This document shows, one piece after another, positions 23,211 through 36,600 of a DNA stretch of 64,000 nt. The notes beneath the pieces were generated by a model. That model made no database searches and was not told the DNA's origin. It saw only the letters and a list, made by a program, of their open reading frames with translations. The DNA is from Branchiostoma floridae (Eukaryota > Chordata > Leptocardii > Amphioxiformes > Branchiostomatidae), in assembly GCF_000003815.2 (NCBI RefSeq), contig NC_049990.1, positions 16,388,003 through 16,452,002 of the forward strand, in the 5' to 3' direction. The stretch's first letter is position 1. Each line of letters starts with the position of its first letter. Made by a program: the position numbers and the translations under genes.

Positions 23211-26200
23211 AGAAGAAACTACTTTACACATGATCTTGACCTTCGGCATTGACCATGATGCAAAACGACTATGCATGGTACTCAGAAATGTGAAGCCCCC
23301 AAACACACACACACACACATTAACGTTAAGGCTTTAAGCATCTACGCGAAAAAGAACCCAACACACTCATCGATAAAATGGTGGTGATCCGAAGTGCCAT
23401 GCTAAAACGCGAACTGTGACCTGAAGCAAATTCTTTCACTAAATGGTCTATCAGATTTCCAAAAAGCATATAATAGACCTCAATACAAGACTAGCTCGAA
23501 ATACCACCTGCAGATTACCTTGTAATACTATGTACAACGATAGCTAATTGCCTTAATACAATAATAGTCGGATTTTTTTGCGAAGATTTTGATGTTCGCT
23601 TCGAAATTTGTTTAGCCAATTATTTACAAACATCAGTGAGACCCGGTATACTATTTTTTGATTGTATGTAAAGCAGTATAGATTCTAAAACACCGACCGT
23701 ACCTGAAGTCAGCCAACTTGTAAGCTTCCGCCTTAGCACCTGATTCGCTGGAGGCCAAAGGTCAATGTCCTCATGTGACCCGAGAGCCATGTCCCAAGCT
23801 GACCCGGTGTAACAGCCCAGACTAGACCCCGCTCAAAATATACCCGGATATTACTCAAATGTTTTGTAGACACTGTTCAAGTACATACCGGTAACTTGTG
23901 TAATCCCTCGGTCTATTGGAGGTGGAGAATCTCAAGAAACTTCAAACCATAACTAGAGTTCGGCGACTTCATACCGCCATGAATTATTTAGAGCTTTTGT
24001 AAATTTAATGCAAATGACTTACACATTTACATGATTTATGCATGGTGATGTTCATCATTGACTAACCTACACATGTCAAAAGTATAAAGTTCCCATCATT
24101 AATCATTAAGCGGTTTTGCAATTTTTGTATATATATATGTATTATGTCAATAAGTTCTTCATTTGCACATTTGGTATCTATTGGTATGTGCCACCTATCA
24201 TGATATACATGTGTTGCATTTATTGAAGTCCAGTTATTGAAAACAATGGAATTATGCAATTTCCTCATTAAGTATGCAAATTAAGTCACATGTGCATAAA
24301 ACGTATATTAGTATGAACATCTTAACCTAAGCCACATGCATGCCTAAAATCAGAACAATCAGTCGTTCGTTTCTGCAGTTATCCTCTTTGGAGTGTCTTG
24401 ACAAAACACCCCTGCAGTTTCAAAATTTAATGCTAGGGGGCTGAAACTTGCCCCACCTTGTCATGACGCTGAAAGCTATCTACCACTCAAATTTCAAGAC
24501 TATATCCGGGACAAAAAGTACATTGCTATGATAGAATATTCTAATTAATTATGCAAATGTATCCTATTTTGCATTATTATTCTTGAGTTACGCCTATTAA
24601 GTTTAGACAAAAAAGCCCCTACTATCCCAAAACTTTCCCAAACTATCCCCAAACTATCTCAAGACTATATCCGGGACAAGAAGTACATTGAAAAAATTGC
24701 TATGATAGAATATTCTAATTAATTATGCAAATGTATTCCTATTTTGCATTATTAGTATTTTATCTTGTACAACTAATGAACATCCGCTGTTCCCTTCTTG
24801 AGTTATGCCCTTTAGAAGTTTTGACAAAAATGACCCTGCTATCCGAAAACTTGCCGCTAGGGGGACCAATCTTATGTCACTTCTTCCTGAGCACAAGGGC
24901 TATCTAACACCCAAAAATCGTGACCATAGCATGTTCAGAACATAGGATAACAGAACCGGAAGTTGCGCTGCAGTACCAAGAAAAGCCGCTAGAGGACCCC
25001 AAATCTAATCATTTTCAGCTTTCATCACACCCCACCAACACACCATGAAATCAATCCACCCAAGCGTTCTTGAGTTATCTTGTACACAGTCAGTCAGACA
25101 CACACACAATTTTAGCACAATTTCACCATGATGAGGGTCTGTGAGAAACGTACAACGTTATAGCGTCCTCATTACCTTTGCCAGAATGGCTAAGGTTATG
25201 TTTTAGGCTTGTGAGTCTGTCTGTCTGTCTGTTAACAGCATAACTCAAGAAGTCTTGGATGGATCCCGATAATATTTGGTAGGTGGGTAGGGGTCGGGAA
25301 AACGAAGGTCAAGTTCGATAATGGGCCCCCTAGCGGCTTGCTAAGGTACTGCAGCAGAACCTCAATTTTTGATATCTCTTGTTCTGGACATGCTGTGATC
25401 ATGATTTTTGACTGGTAGATAGCCCTTGAGGCAGAGAGTAAGTGCTGTGAGTTTGGGCCCCCTAGCGGCTTTTTTGGAACTGCAGGCGCCGGTTTCCTTT
25501 CAAACTTTGGATGAGAATAACTCTACAACGTGTTGACGGATCGTCATGATTTTTGGTATGTAGATAGAATGAGTGATGACTTACATAATGGTATACTAGT
25601 TATGCAAATCAGCAGCTAATTTGCATAATTAATGAGGCAAAATTATAAATCCACTACATTCCATGATAGGACTTTCAAACTTGTCACATATGTAGCTGGG
25701 AAGGAGAGAAATGTCGACAGATATCAATTATGCAAATGATGACCTCATTTGCATAATTAATGAGAAAATATGAACATGTTGACGGATCATCATGTTTTTT
25801 TGTATGTAGGTAGCGTAAGTGAAGACCTACATAATGAGATAACAATTATGCAAATCAACAGCTAATTTGCATAATTAATGAGGATATTTTATAAATTCAC
25901 TACATTCCATGATAGGGCTTTAAAACTTGTCACATATGTAGCTGAGAAAAAGAGAAATGTCAATACATATTTATCATGCAAATGATGATCTCATTTGCAT
26001 AATTAATGAGAAAATATTAACGTGTTGACGGATCGTCATGATTTTCGGCATGTAGATAGCCTAAATCAAGACTTATATAATGTGATACTTATTATGCAAG
26101 TTAACAGCTAATTTGCATAATTGATTAGGAAAAGTTCATAAATCCACTGCATTCCATTATAGTACTTTCATCAAAGTTGTCACATACGTAACTGAGAAAG

Positions 26201-26955
26201 AGGGAAGAGAGTAAGAGGTGTATTTAAAGACTTTGAAAGAGAATAAGTCAAGAATGGATCAAAGGATCATCATGATTTTTGGTATACTGATAGCTTAAGT
26301 AATGCTTGATACAATTTGATATCAATTAATTGTAAATTGGGATCTAATTTGCATAATAAATGCCGAAATTTTATAAACCAACTCCAAGCATTTAATTATA
26401 AAGAAAATGAAATGAGTAACGCATTTGTCTACAGACATCATTCTACATAACAAACCTGGTTTATTTGGCAAAGGTATGTTTTTCCAAAGTACTTTTAATT
26501 CGTTTAAAGAGAACGAATAGGGTCCGCATGGTGGTTCGGACAACGAATTACCCTGAATTCAGAAGAACCCCCTACGTATTACGCTAAATCAAGGAAGGCA
26601 ATTGCCATAAATTTGGTCACCTGGCTACGAATTACATGTAGATAAAATGGTTTTCCCTACGAATAACCGGGGAAATGAAAATAATAAGGCTGCCTACGCA
26701 TTATGTAAAAGTGTATGCAGACCCTGATTTTAAGTCATATGAGGCTTAGTGTAAGACGTAAGTCGCCCAATTTTTCTTCTATCGCATTTCAATGGAACCT
26801 TCCAAAAGGGGAATCCCCCTTCCCAGACGCCCCCGCCCAACAGGTGAGGTCACACGGGGACTTCCGCTTTCGTGGTAACTCGCGTACAAAGTTGACACGG
26901 AGTCCTATACCAGTGAAGATTATCAGTTTTACAGGACCTGGTGTTCTCTTAGTAG
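23211..26955. other. Intergenic region filled with dispersed repeats
   Basis: This holds the kinase 5' side, a short AC microsatellite (23299-23318), and segments of a dispersed family recognisable by CTAGCGGCTT, ATAACTCAAGAA and GATATCTCTTGTTCTGGA words. These occur at 24420-25190 in one orientation and 25200-25500 in the other. Related copies lie at 21800-21960, 39087-39390 and 42780-43240. No gene is supported except possible 5' sequence of the next gene. Confidence 0.65.
25550..26400. repeat. Tandem repeat, about 245-bp unit, 3-4 copies
   Basis: Units begin near 25558, 25803, 26050 and 26282. Each carries ATGTAGATAG, a TATGCAAAT...AGCTAATTTGCATAATTAATGAG block and CACTACATTCCATGATAG. Each unit holds two TATGCAAAT/ATTTGCATAA pairs, i.e. 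octamer-like words in both orientations. Confidence 0.8.
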
Positions 26956-29900
26956 ATGCCCGATATGTTGAGGGTCTGTGAGAGACTCCGTGAGGCGGAC
27001 GCGAAGGGCAAGAGGTACGGACTAGCCCGTGCGGAGACAGGCTACCTCCGTGCCCTGGTGGACGCCATAGCTGACATGGACAGGCTTGCGGAAGTGGAGC
27101 TTCTCAAAAGTCTGGGCGACGTGAACTTGGAAAAGGGAAGACTCGGGAAGGACGTAGTGAAGTTCAACATGGCCTTGTCGCTTTACATAGCTGCTGTGGT
27201 CCGGTGTGACAATCAGGATCAGGGAGAAGGTATAGAACACCGATACGAATACGCGGAGAGGCTTTTACAAGGGGTGTCGTCAAAGGGGTCACAGGGTAAG
27301 GAACAGCAAACAAAAGACAGGAAGACGACTACACCTGCAAAGATGGCAGGAAAGTTTCAAGACCTGGACAAGAGACGGGCTGCCGGTGATAACACAGACT
27401 CTGTTCTGGTTGGATACGCACAGTTGATGGTAGAAGGAATAGTAAACGACAACAGTATGTTAGAAACAGAAGCGATCAAGAGTCTCGGTGACGTGTACCT
27501 GAGGAGAGGAACAGAAACTAGGGACACTAGAAACTTGACCAGAGCTAATGCTCTGTACAACAAGGCACTGGCGCGGTGTCACAACGTACAGGGAACAGTT
27601 GCCCTTGTCCACCGCTTACTGTACACCGCAAAAATCAGGCAAGAAATCGTCACAACTAAAACCAAGGTGAGCGATGCAAGCAGCAATGTTTCCCCACATG
27701 AAAAATCAAGGCTAATCTAATAATAAAGACAAAGTTAAGATCTGTCTACCATATAGTTTCTTAGAGGAAAATGATAGAAATTCGGAGATGCGTTAGTTCA
27801 AGGAACATCACCAGGCATAGATGATGTAAATGTTGAGGTGAATTGCATAAATAAGTGTCAAAACGATCACCAGGGCTGATGGGAAGTTCCACAAAGCGTT
27901 ATCAACTTTATGTAAATCATAATCACCGGTGACGTACCTGTAACGAACACGGCACAGAGTGGTTTTAAAATGTATTCCCACTGTATGTTAATGACATAGT
28001 GTAATTGTGTAATAATATTAGTTTAGGATCGATTGATTGACTCATTGATTGATTCATTCATATCATTGATTCATTCATTCATTCGTTCATTCATTCATTC
28101 ATTCGTTCATTCGTTCATCTATTTCTAATGAATGACCTGTGTCCCATGTACATGACTTTCTGCCATTCCCAACGCACGCAGCGACAACGAGGCCGGAAGG
28201 ACCATTTCTTTCCCTTCTCAGCTGCGCCCTCTAGCGACGTCATCAATGACGGCATGGGCCGACGTTACAAGTAGGTACAGGCTGGTGCTTAGTCATAGTT
28301 GTTGACATATCCTTAATGTTTTTGTGTATATTGTTATTTTACAACGTTTTTTTTAAAGAAGAAGGTTTTGACGCATTACATGTACCGATACGAATGGATG
28401 GGTGCATAGGTGTTTCTCTTAGGTGTGAACCCTTCGCTGAACTCATTTGAATTTCCCATCAGAGAGTCCGTTATATTAGGGCCAGGAGATTATGAATGTT
28501 TTGTTGTTTCAGCTCCTACCACAGATACATCCAGACGGCAGACCGTGACTTGGGAAATGGAGACCTGGACGCAGCAGAGCAGAACCTGGCAGCCGCCCTG
28601 AAACTTGTTCACGGTCTGTCATTCATACATAAAATCACAATATTTCTTGTTTAACCCTATTCAGACGGGGGGGGGGGGGGCTTTTTGAGGCCTGCGCCGA
28701 CTTCGATGTCCTATAACGCCAGAACGGCTTACGCTAGAGCCACCAAATTTGGTGAGTTTTTCTAGAATATTGTTGACAACAATTTTACGAAGTTTGACAA
28801 ATTTTCAATTTTTTCGTGTTGCCATGGCAACCGTTTGTTGACAGGCAGTTTGGCCAAAAATCACTATTTTTTGTTCTAACAGTGTATTTTTCACATTTAT
28901 TCGCTATATTACTGCTATTTTGTTACATAAATAAAATCTTACATTATTTAGCATATCTTTCATAATTATATATGCATAAATTATGCTAATTTGATGACGT
29001 CATCAGCCCAAAAACCAAGATGGCGGACCGTCTAGCCAGATCAACAATAACAAGCTAAGTTTCCCTTAAAATTTGTAACTACCTGGTATTTTTTCATCAA
29101 AAACCATCTAAATGAATGAATTTTGTCTATTTCCATTGCCCTTTGTGATTACTTGTTGCAAGAAAGGTATTTTTGAAAATTCAAGGTGGTGGATATGGCG
29201 GAGCCCAACTCGTATCTTGGATGTGCATGACGTCATTTTATGACGTCATTTTGACGTCATTGATGTTGCTATTGGCAACACAAGTCTTAATAAACTTTGT
29301 TATTCTGTTATCTGCACTTCTTGTTACATTTTTTTAGCATAACTTGAAGTTTTTCTGAGAATACCCCTTTTTCATGGTACCGGCCAATATAATCAAATTG
29401 ATGACGTCATAATTACGTCATCGTACGTCAACGTAACGTCAAACGTCACATATTTGTCAAATATTATGTTGAAATTATGTCCTGAAAATTTGGTGGCCCT
29501 AGGCACCTCGTGTTTGAGTTATAGGACTTAGAAGTGGAGGGCCTCAAAAGCCCCCCCCCCCCCCCCCGGTCCAGGGATGACCAAAAAAGCCCGGTCTGAA
29601 TAGGATTAATGCAACAATTGCAGCTGAGAACACACTAGAGTTAAAAAAAATAATTTCTATTATGTAAAATTTAGTTTTGTCATATCCTTAAGTGTTGAAA
29701 TGTTTGAAGTTTTATTATTTGTATATGAATATCCGCCACTTAGAACACAAACATCAGCCTTGAACGTACCGAAGGAGAAAAGTATATAGTCTTGTGGATT
29801 GACCAGTCCTGATATCTATTGATCTTCCTACCTACAGATCGCTATAAACCTGACAAAACTAGAGAAGCCGACTGTCTGTGTAGGTTAGGTGACGTCTACG

Positions 29901-32900
29901 TCGAGCGAGGCAAGCGGACAGGAGAAGGTAGGTCATTCACACAGGCAGCAGCTCTGTATAACGCCTCCATGGCACGGACAGATGGAGACAAACAAAACAT
30001 GATAACAAAGCTGCAAGAAACAGAACAGCAGTTTCTTCGGAACACCTGTCACACAGACTGTGAGCCGTGTCCGTACAGCAGCGCGATAGAGCACATGAAG
30101 GAACTGGACAACATGCGCAACCGTGTAAAATCTCAGCTAGAAATCATTCATGAGGAACACAACCCTTATCAGTATGATGAAGATGATCCCGTCGTGAGAG
30201 AAGTAGAGATCAAACGAGCGGAAGCAATCAAGGACTTGTTCAAGAGGATCACAGCTGACAGACAAAAGTTCATCCAAGTACTGACAAATGAATGTATTGT
30301 AAATCTCGGACCTCCTCCGTGTAAGCACGCTTTCATCGGGTTGGGCTCACAGGCAACAGAACTGGTCACGCCGTACTCCGACCTGGAGTTCGCCATTCTG
30401 ATTGAAGAAGGGAAGGATGATGATGATACACGGAGGTACTTCCTAAACCTCACACACTACTTACATCTAAAAGTCATCAACCTTCGGGAAACCATCCTCC
30501 CAGCCATGGCCATCCCGTCGCTCAACGACTTCCTCTCGGAAGACCCAGAGAAAGACTGGTTCTTCGACTCCGTCACACCTCGCGGCTTCGCCTTCGACGG
30601 CTTCATGCCATGGGCTTCTAAGACCCCTTTTGGAAGAGACAAAACCAGAACCAAAGATTCCGTTAGTCTCGTCCAGACTCCTGATAAGTTAGCGGAATAT
30701 CAACATCTGCACATCGCCCTGGCGGAAGGCTATCACCTGTCAGACATCCTCAGACGGGTGACCTACTTAGCAGGTGACACACCATCTTTGGTGGACGAGT
30801 ATACGGACAGAGTTAAAAACGTTGATCGGTCACATTTTCTGACACGGCAGTCAGCAATGCTAACACTGAGGGATAATATTCAGCAACTAGACGACTTGGA
30901 ACCAACGGGGCAACTTCTGGATGTCAAGAAAGAAATATACCGTTTTCCCAGTGTAGTTGTTGACGTGCTGAGTGTTTGTTCCAGCATTACAATTCCCAGT
31001 GTGTGGGGAGTGATAGAGGAATTGCACAAGACACAGCGGATCAGTCAGGAAGATGCCCACCACTTGACTGTACTGATCAGCATCTCGGCGGAGCTGCGGT
31101 TAAGAACGTACATCGCTAACGGAGGACAGAAGGACAGACTGTCTCCTCTCACTGAGATGAAACTTCAACTTGATGACCATGACGTAGACGACACTTTGGT
31201 TAAGTCAGTATTCTACATAACAGACACAAAAATGCTGTTCAGGTACTACTATACTGCCATTCCGTTAAAAACATGCATTGTTGATACAGTTGCTAAGGAA
31301 AGTCAAATGAAAAAGATATTTCAAAACGCAATCTTTGACAACTCATCTCTAACAAGGGCCCGAATTTCACAAGAGCTATTCCACTTAGATACATCCTTAC
31401 GTCAGTGTGAAGCAGCTCTGAAAGACGCGGGCAGTGATGAGAACAAACAAGTAGAAATACTTTGGCAATTGGGACAGGTATTGCATAAGCGTGGCGACTT
31501 TGAGAAAGCCATGGGATACTATAGGCAAGCACTGGAAGTTGGAAATACTGGACATGGAGAAAATTTATTGCATAGAAACATCGCCTCTTTGCTTGAAAAT
31601 ATTGGGACATGTTGGAGTAAACTTGGTGACCAAAATGAAGCCATAATTCATCTCGAACAGTCACTCAAGATGAGTAAAGCCATCTATGGCGAAACAACAG
31701 CACATCCCGATATTGCTTTATCACTTAACAACATTGGAAACTGTCTGAGCGACCTTGGCGATAAGAGGAAAGCTCTCGGGTATTACGAACAGTCACTGAA
31801 GATGATGAAAGCTATCTTTGGGGAAACAACAGCACATCCCGACATTGCTTCGTCACTTAACAACATTGGAAACCGTTGGAGCGACCTTGGCGATAAAAGG
31901 AAAGCTCTCAGGTATCACGAACAGTCACTGAAGATGAAGAAAGCTATCTATGGCGAAACAACAGCACATCCCGACATTGCTTTATCACTTAACAACATTG
32001 GGTCTTGTTGGAGCGACCTTGGCGATAGGAGGAAAGCTATCAGGCATTACGAACAGTCACTTAAGATGATGAAATCTATCTATGGCGAAACAACAGAACA
32101 TCCTGATATTGCTTCATCACTTAACAACATTGGAAACCGTTGGAGCGACCTTGGCGATAAGAGAAAAGCTCTCAGGTATTACGAACAGTCACTGGAGATG
32201 ATGAAAGCTATCTATGGCGAAACAACAGAACATCCCGATATTGCTTCATCACTTAACAACATTGGAAACCGTTGGAGCGACCTTGGCGATAAGAGAAAAG
32301 CTCTCAGTTATTACGAACAGTCACTGAAGATGAGGAAAGCTATCTATGGCGAAACAACAGAACATCCCGATATTGCTTCATCACTTAACAACATTGGGTT
32401 GTGTTGGAGCGACCTTGGCGATAAGAGGAAAGCTATCATCTATCACGAACAGTCACTGAAGATGAGGAAAGCTATCTATGGCAAATTAACAGAACATCCC
32501 GACATTGCTTCATCACTTAACAACATTGGAAACTGTTGGAGCGACCTTGGCGATAAGAGAAAAGCTCTCAGGTATTACGAACAGTCACTGAAGATGAGGA
32601 AAGCTATCTATGGCAAAACAACAGAACATCCCGACATTGCTTCATCACTTAACAACATTGGAAACCGTTGGAGCGACCTTGGCGATAAGAGAAAAGCTCT
32701 CAGGTATTACGAACAGTCACTGAAGATGAGGAAAGCTATCTATGGCAAAACAACAGAACATCCCGACATTGCTTCATCACTTAACAACATTGGAAACCGT
32801 TGGAGCGACCTTGGCGATAAGAGGAAAGCTCTCAGCTATTATGAACAGTCACTGAAGATGAGGAAAGCTATCTATGGCGAAACGACAGAACATCCCGATA

Positions 32901-33340
32901 TTGCTTCATCACTTAACAACATTGGAGCGTGTTGGGGCGACCTTGGCGATAAGAGGAAAGCTCTCAGGTATTACGAACAGTCACTGGAGATGATGAAAGC
33001 TATCTATGGGGAAACAACAGAACATCCCGATATTACTTCATCACTTAACAACATTGGATTGTGCTGGAGTGACCTTGGCGATCAGACAAAAGCTATCAGA
33101 TATCACGAACACTCACTTAAAATGAAGAAAGCTATCTATGGCAAAACGACAGAACATCCCGACATTGCTTTGTCACTTCACAACATCGGAGTATGTTGGA
33201 ATGAAATTGGTAATCAGAGTAGAGCTCTTAGTTACTTCGAACAGTCAGTAAAAATCATGAAAGTTATTTATGGGCCGGAACATCCCACCGTTGCAAACAT
33301 ACAGCACAGCATTCGAATATGTAGGAATGCCGTCCGTTAA
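26956..33340 (+). CDS. TPR-nucleotidyltransferase-like protein, copy A (four exons, intact)
   Basis: Exons are 26956-27666, 28182-28270, 28513-28613 (or from 28525) and 29838-33340, totalling 1467 aa. The N-terminal third holds three divergent TPR-like units marked by LGDVNLEKG, LGDVYLRRG and LGDVYVERG, each ending ALYxxAxxR-like. A nucleotidyltransferase-like motif follows: GS (470-471), spaced eleven residues from D482-L-E484 in YSDLEF. This is the hGS..DhE signature of the polymerase-beta superfamily, as in GlnD/DUF294-type domains. A conserved region (DWFFDSVTPRGFAFDGFMPW) follows. Residues about 835-1440 are roughly 14 TPRs of 42 aa, kinesin-light-chain/nephrocystin-3-like. No signal peptide or membrane segment, so cytosolic. 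The start ATG has no upstream check, and additional 5' exons are possible. Enzyme activity is inferred, not shown. Confidence 0.85.
28022..28125 (+). repeat. ATTC-type microsatellite in intron 1 of copy A
   Basis: A run of ATTGATTG/ATTCATTC words with GTTC interruptions. An equivalent tract occurs in intron 1 of copy B (40695-40805), so it predates the duplication. Confidence 0.85.
28655..29605. mobile_element. TTAA-flanked TIR element (piggyBac/Kolobok-like, non-autonomous)
   Basis: CCCTATTCAGAC at 28655 and GTCTGAATAGG near 29605 lie between TTAA at 28651-28654 and 29606-29609. Inner inverted arms carry a G run (from 28667) and a C run (29551-29568), each next to GAGGCC/GGCCTC. Intron 3 of copy B lacks it and shows a single TTAA at the matching place, so it inserted after the gene duplication. 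The interior has no transposase ORF but five TGACGTCA sites. Confidence 0.9.
31660..33270 (+). repeat. 126-bp coding TPR array, copy A
   Basis: About 14 units of 42 codons, of which roughly eleven (31690-33080) are near-identical at DNA level. The consensus blocks are HPDIASSLNNIG, WSDLGDKRKAL and YEQSLKM. Differences cluster after NNIG, before YEQSL and after QSLKM. Most units read TTEHPD. Confidence 0.92.
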
Positions 33341-33677
33341 GTGTAAAGCCGTTAGTTATTGCAAACATCTATCAATATATACTATGGAGACACCATGACA
33401 CAAAGCCAATTCGTCTTGTATAGGTATATGGAATAATTATGAAGGAAGAAAGTCTTTTAAGGGTTTTGATTGAGCTCTTCACAGCAAGTACATGTGTGAG
33501 ATGGAAAGACGGTGCAATTGCGCACGCGCGGACAAAGTGCTATGTAATTTCGGGAATTTTTGCTGCAAACTAGATATAACTTTAACAGTAAGCTTAATAT
33601 TTCGTTCATTTAGAGTGCAAAATGAAATAAAATGCATTATATTTGTAAACTATCCTCATTAATTATGCAAATCATCC
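33341..33677 (+). other. 3' flank of copy A
   Basis: The first 170 bases (GGAGACACCATG, GGAAGAAAGTCTTTTAAGG, GCAAGTACATG) match the 3' flank of copy B at 48031-48220, so the duplicated segment extends past the coding region. The remainder holds the candidate poly(A) signal and an AT-rich repeat containing TTAATTATGCAAAT. Confidence 0.75.
33626..33631 (+). terminator. Candidate poly(A) signal of copy A
   Basis: AATAAA lies about 290 bases after the TAA stop, in sequence that has diverged from copy B. Plausible only by position. Confidence 0.35.
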
Positions 33678-33688
33678 CTCTATTGCAT

Positions 33689-36600
33689 CTTGTTCGTCCG
33701 TCGGCATCGACGATGACCAATGACATCACATCACGTCATGGTTTGTGAGTCCTGCTGTGGCTGATGAGTCCAATGCGAGCTCTAAAGGTTCTGCCACAGA
33801 CAGGACACAGGTGGGTTGCTGAAGTAGTAGTAGGTGATGCGGGAACAGCTCTGGACGCTCGCTTTCTAACAGCATCAGCGATTCTGTTCTGTTCGTGAGA
33901 AGTGGCGCCACTATTGATGTGGCTTCGCCAGGCAGAGCGGTCAAGGGCTGATGCTTCCGAAGACTGGGTGTCTATGTTGAAGCCCTTTAGAGCGGCTTTA
34001 GCGTGTCCTTAAATCGCTTTTTCTGTCCCCCCTGCGTACGCTGGCCTTCTGCAAGCTCACCATAGAGGAGTCTCTTGGGTAGGCGTGTGTCTGGCATTCT
34101 TACCATGTGGCCCGCCCATCTCAGTTGGGCTCTCCTTAGCAAGGTGTGGATGCTCCACATGTTGGCTCGGGAGAGAACTTCTGTGTCAGGTATCTTGTCT
34201 TGCCATGTGATCTTCATCAACTTTTTCAGACAGTTTATGTGGAAGCGATGAAGTTTTCTGGCATGACGTGCATAGACAGTCCATGTCTCGCAGGCGTAAA
34301 GTAGGGTTGGTAGTACAACTGCTTTATACACTTTCAGCTTCGTGGACAGTCTGATGCCTCTCCTCTCCCAGACTGAGGCACGTAGCCGACCGAAGGAGGA
34401 ACTTGCCAGGGCAATTCTTGCATCTACCTCACTGTCTATGTTGGCAGATCTGGACAGCGTGCTACCAACTTGAAGGTACCTGAACTTTTCAACTGCTTTC
34501 AGAGTTTCTCCATTGACAGTGATTACTGGTTCTAGGTAGGGCTTTTGTGGTGCAGGTTGGTACAGGACCTCCGTCTTCTTTGTGCTTATTGTCAGACCAA
34601 AGTTGTCTGAGGCAGTGGAGAAGCGGTCCATGCTCTGCTGCATCTTCACCTCTGAGGCAGCATTCAGTGCGCTGTCATCCGCAAAAAGGAAGTCCCGCAC
34701 TGACGTCTCCTGGACCTTCGTCTTCGCCTTGAGCCTCTGCAGGTTAAAGAGCCTGCCATCAGTCCGGAAGCGTATGTCGTCATCGTCAGCGTAGGCATTT
34801 GACAACATGGCTGTAAACATCATGCTGAAGAGCGTGGGCGCGAGAACGCAGCCCTGCTTGAGTCAATTTGTCACTGCAAAAGCGTCGGATGAGTCACCAG
34901 CATCTAGCACTCTGGCCTGCATTCCGTCATGGAATTGACGCACCATGCTGATGAATTTGCTAGGGCAGCCATACTTTCCCATAATCTTCCACAATCCCTC
35001 TCGATTCACATTGTCGAAAGCTTTTGTCAGATCGACAAATGTTGTGTAAAGATCCCTGTTCTGCTCTTGACACTTCTCTTGAAGCTGCCTCGCAGCAAAT
35101 ATCATGTCAGTTGTTCCTCGTCCTTTACGGAAACCACACTGACTCTCAGGCAGGTGTGCATCCATGTGCTGGATGAGTCGGTCCAGGAGAACTCTAGCAA
35201 GAATTTTCCCTGCTATGACGAGTAAGGAATTTCCTCTGTGGTTATCACAGGACTGTCTGTTACCTTTCCTTTTGTAAAGGTGTACAATTGACGCATCTTT
35301 AAATTCCTGCGGGATTTCATTCTTCTGCCACTGGGACTGAAATAGCTCTGTAAGTTTCTCCACCAAGACTGGTCCCCCTGCCTTGTATACTTCGGCTGGG
35401 ATGGAGTCAGAACCCGGTGCTTTGCCGTTTGAGAGACGCTGAATTGCATGATGGACCTCCAGTTCAGTTGGAGGTTCATCCAGAGAGCTATTGACAGGTA
35501 CTTGAGGCATGTCGTTGATGACATCATCATCAATGGAGGAGGGTTGATTTAAGACCTTTATGAAGTGCTCAGCCCACCTTGCCAGGATTTTATCCTTGTC
35601 GGTCAGTAGGGTGGCACCATCTGCGGCTAGCAGTGGTGAAGTTCCAGAACGGGGAGGCCCGTAGATGGCCTTCAGGGCATCGTAGAAGCACTTTGTGTTG
35701 TTCTGGTCTGCAAACTTCTGTATCTCGTCTGCCTTGCCACTGAGCCACGAGTCCTGCATTTCCCTCAACTTGGCCTGTAATCTGTTCTTGATGGCATTGT
35801 AGACTGCTTTCTTTGCAGCAGACTTGGAGAGCTCTGTATCTTTTACGGAAAGGTCCAGATCCCTGAGCTTGCTGTCAAGGTTGTCACTGAGTGTGCTCCT
35901 CACAGAGTCTTGCTTAAGCATGCTAATGTTCAGTCTCTTGTTGGCTGGTTTGCCTTGTGGGCGGCGCTTGGGTTTCACGTGCATGTTGAGCTTTGACCGG
36001 ATAAGCCTATGATCCGGATCCGTCCAACAATCTGCACCACACATGGACTTTGTCACTCTGACATCCTGAATATCCCTTTTCCTGACAATGACATAATCAA
36101 TGAGATGCCAATGTTTGCTGCGTGGGTGCATCCAGGACGTCTTATTACGGTTTGGCTGGCGAAAGATTGTATTAGTTATGACAAGGTCATGGGTTGCACA
36201 GGTCCTCAGCAGTAGGTGACCATTACTGTTGCTTTTGCCTATACCATGTCTACCAAGGATCCCCTCCCATGTTTGGTAATCTGAGCCAACCCTGGCGTTA
36301 AAATCGCCAAGAATAACTAGCTTGTCTTCCTTCGGTACTTCTGTTATGAGAGCCTCTAAGTCTTCATAGAATTTGTCTTTGGTTTCCTCAGAATTAGTCA
36401 TTGTTGGGGCGTAGGCGCTGATGAAAGTGGCCTGACATTTTCCTGTGACCGGGAACCGAATTGTCATGAGCCTATCATTCACAACTTTGGGTAGGCCTGT
36501 GAGCCTGTTGATCAAGTTTGACTTGATGGCAAAGCCCACCCCAGCTTCACGGCGTTCCTCACTACTGCGCCCGCTCCCAAAGAATGTATAGCCGGCTTTG

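Noticed and set aside
31293-31664. A 123-codon - strand frame in copy A (and 45714-46031 in copy B)
   Set aside because: Antisense to conserved coding sequence of the TPR genes, with no independent support.
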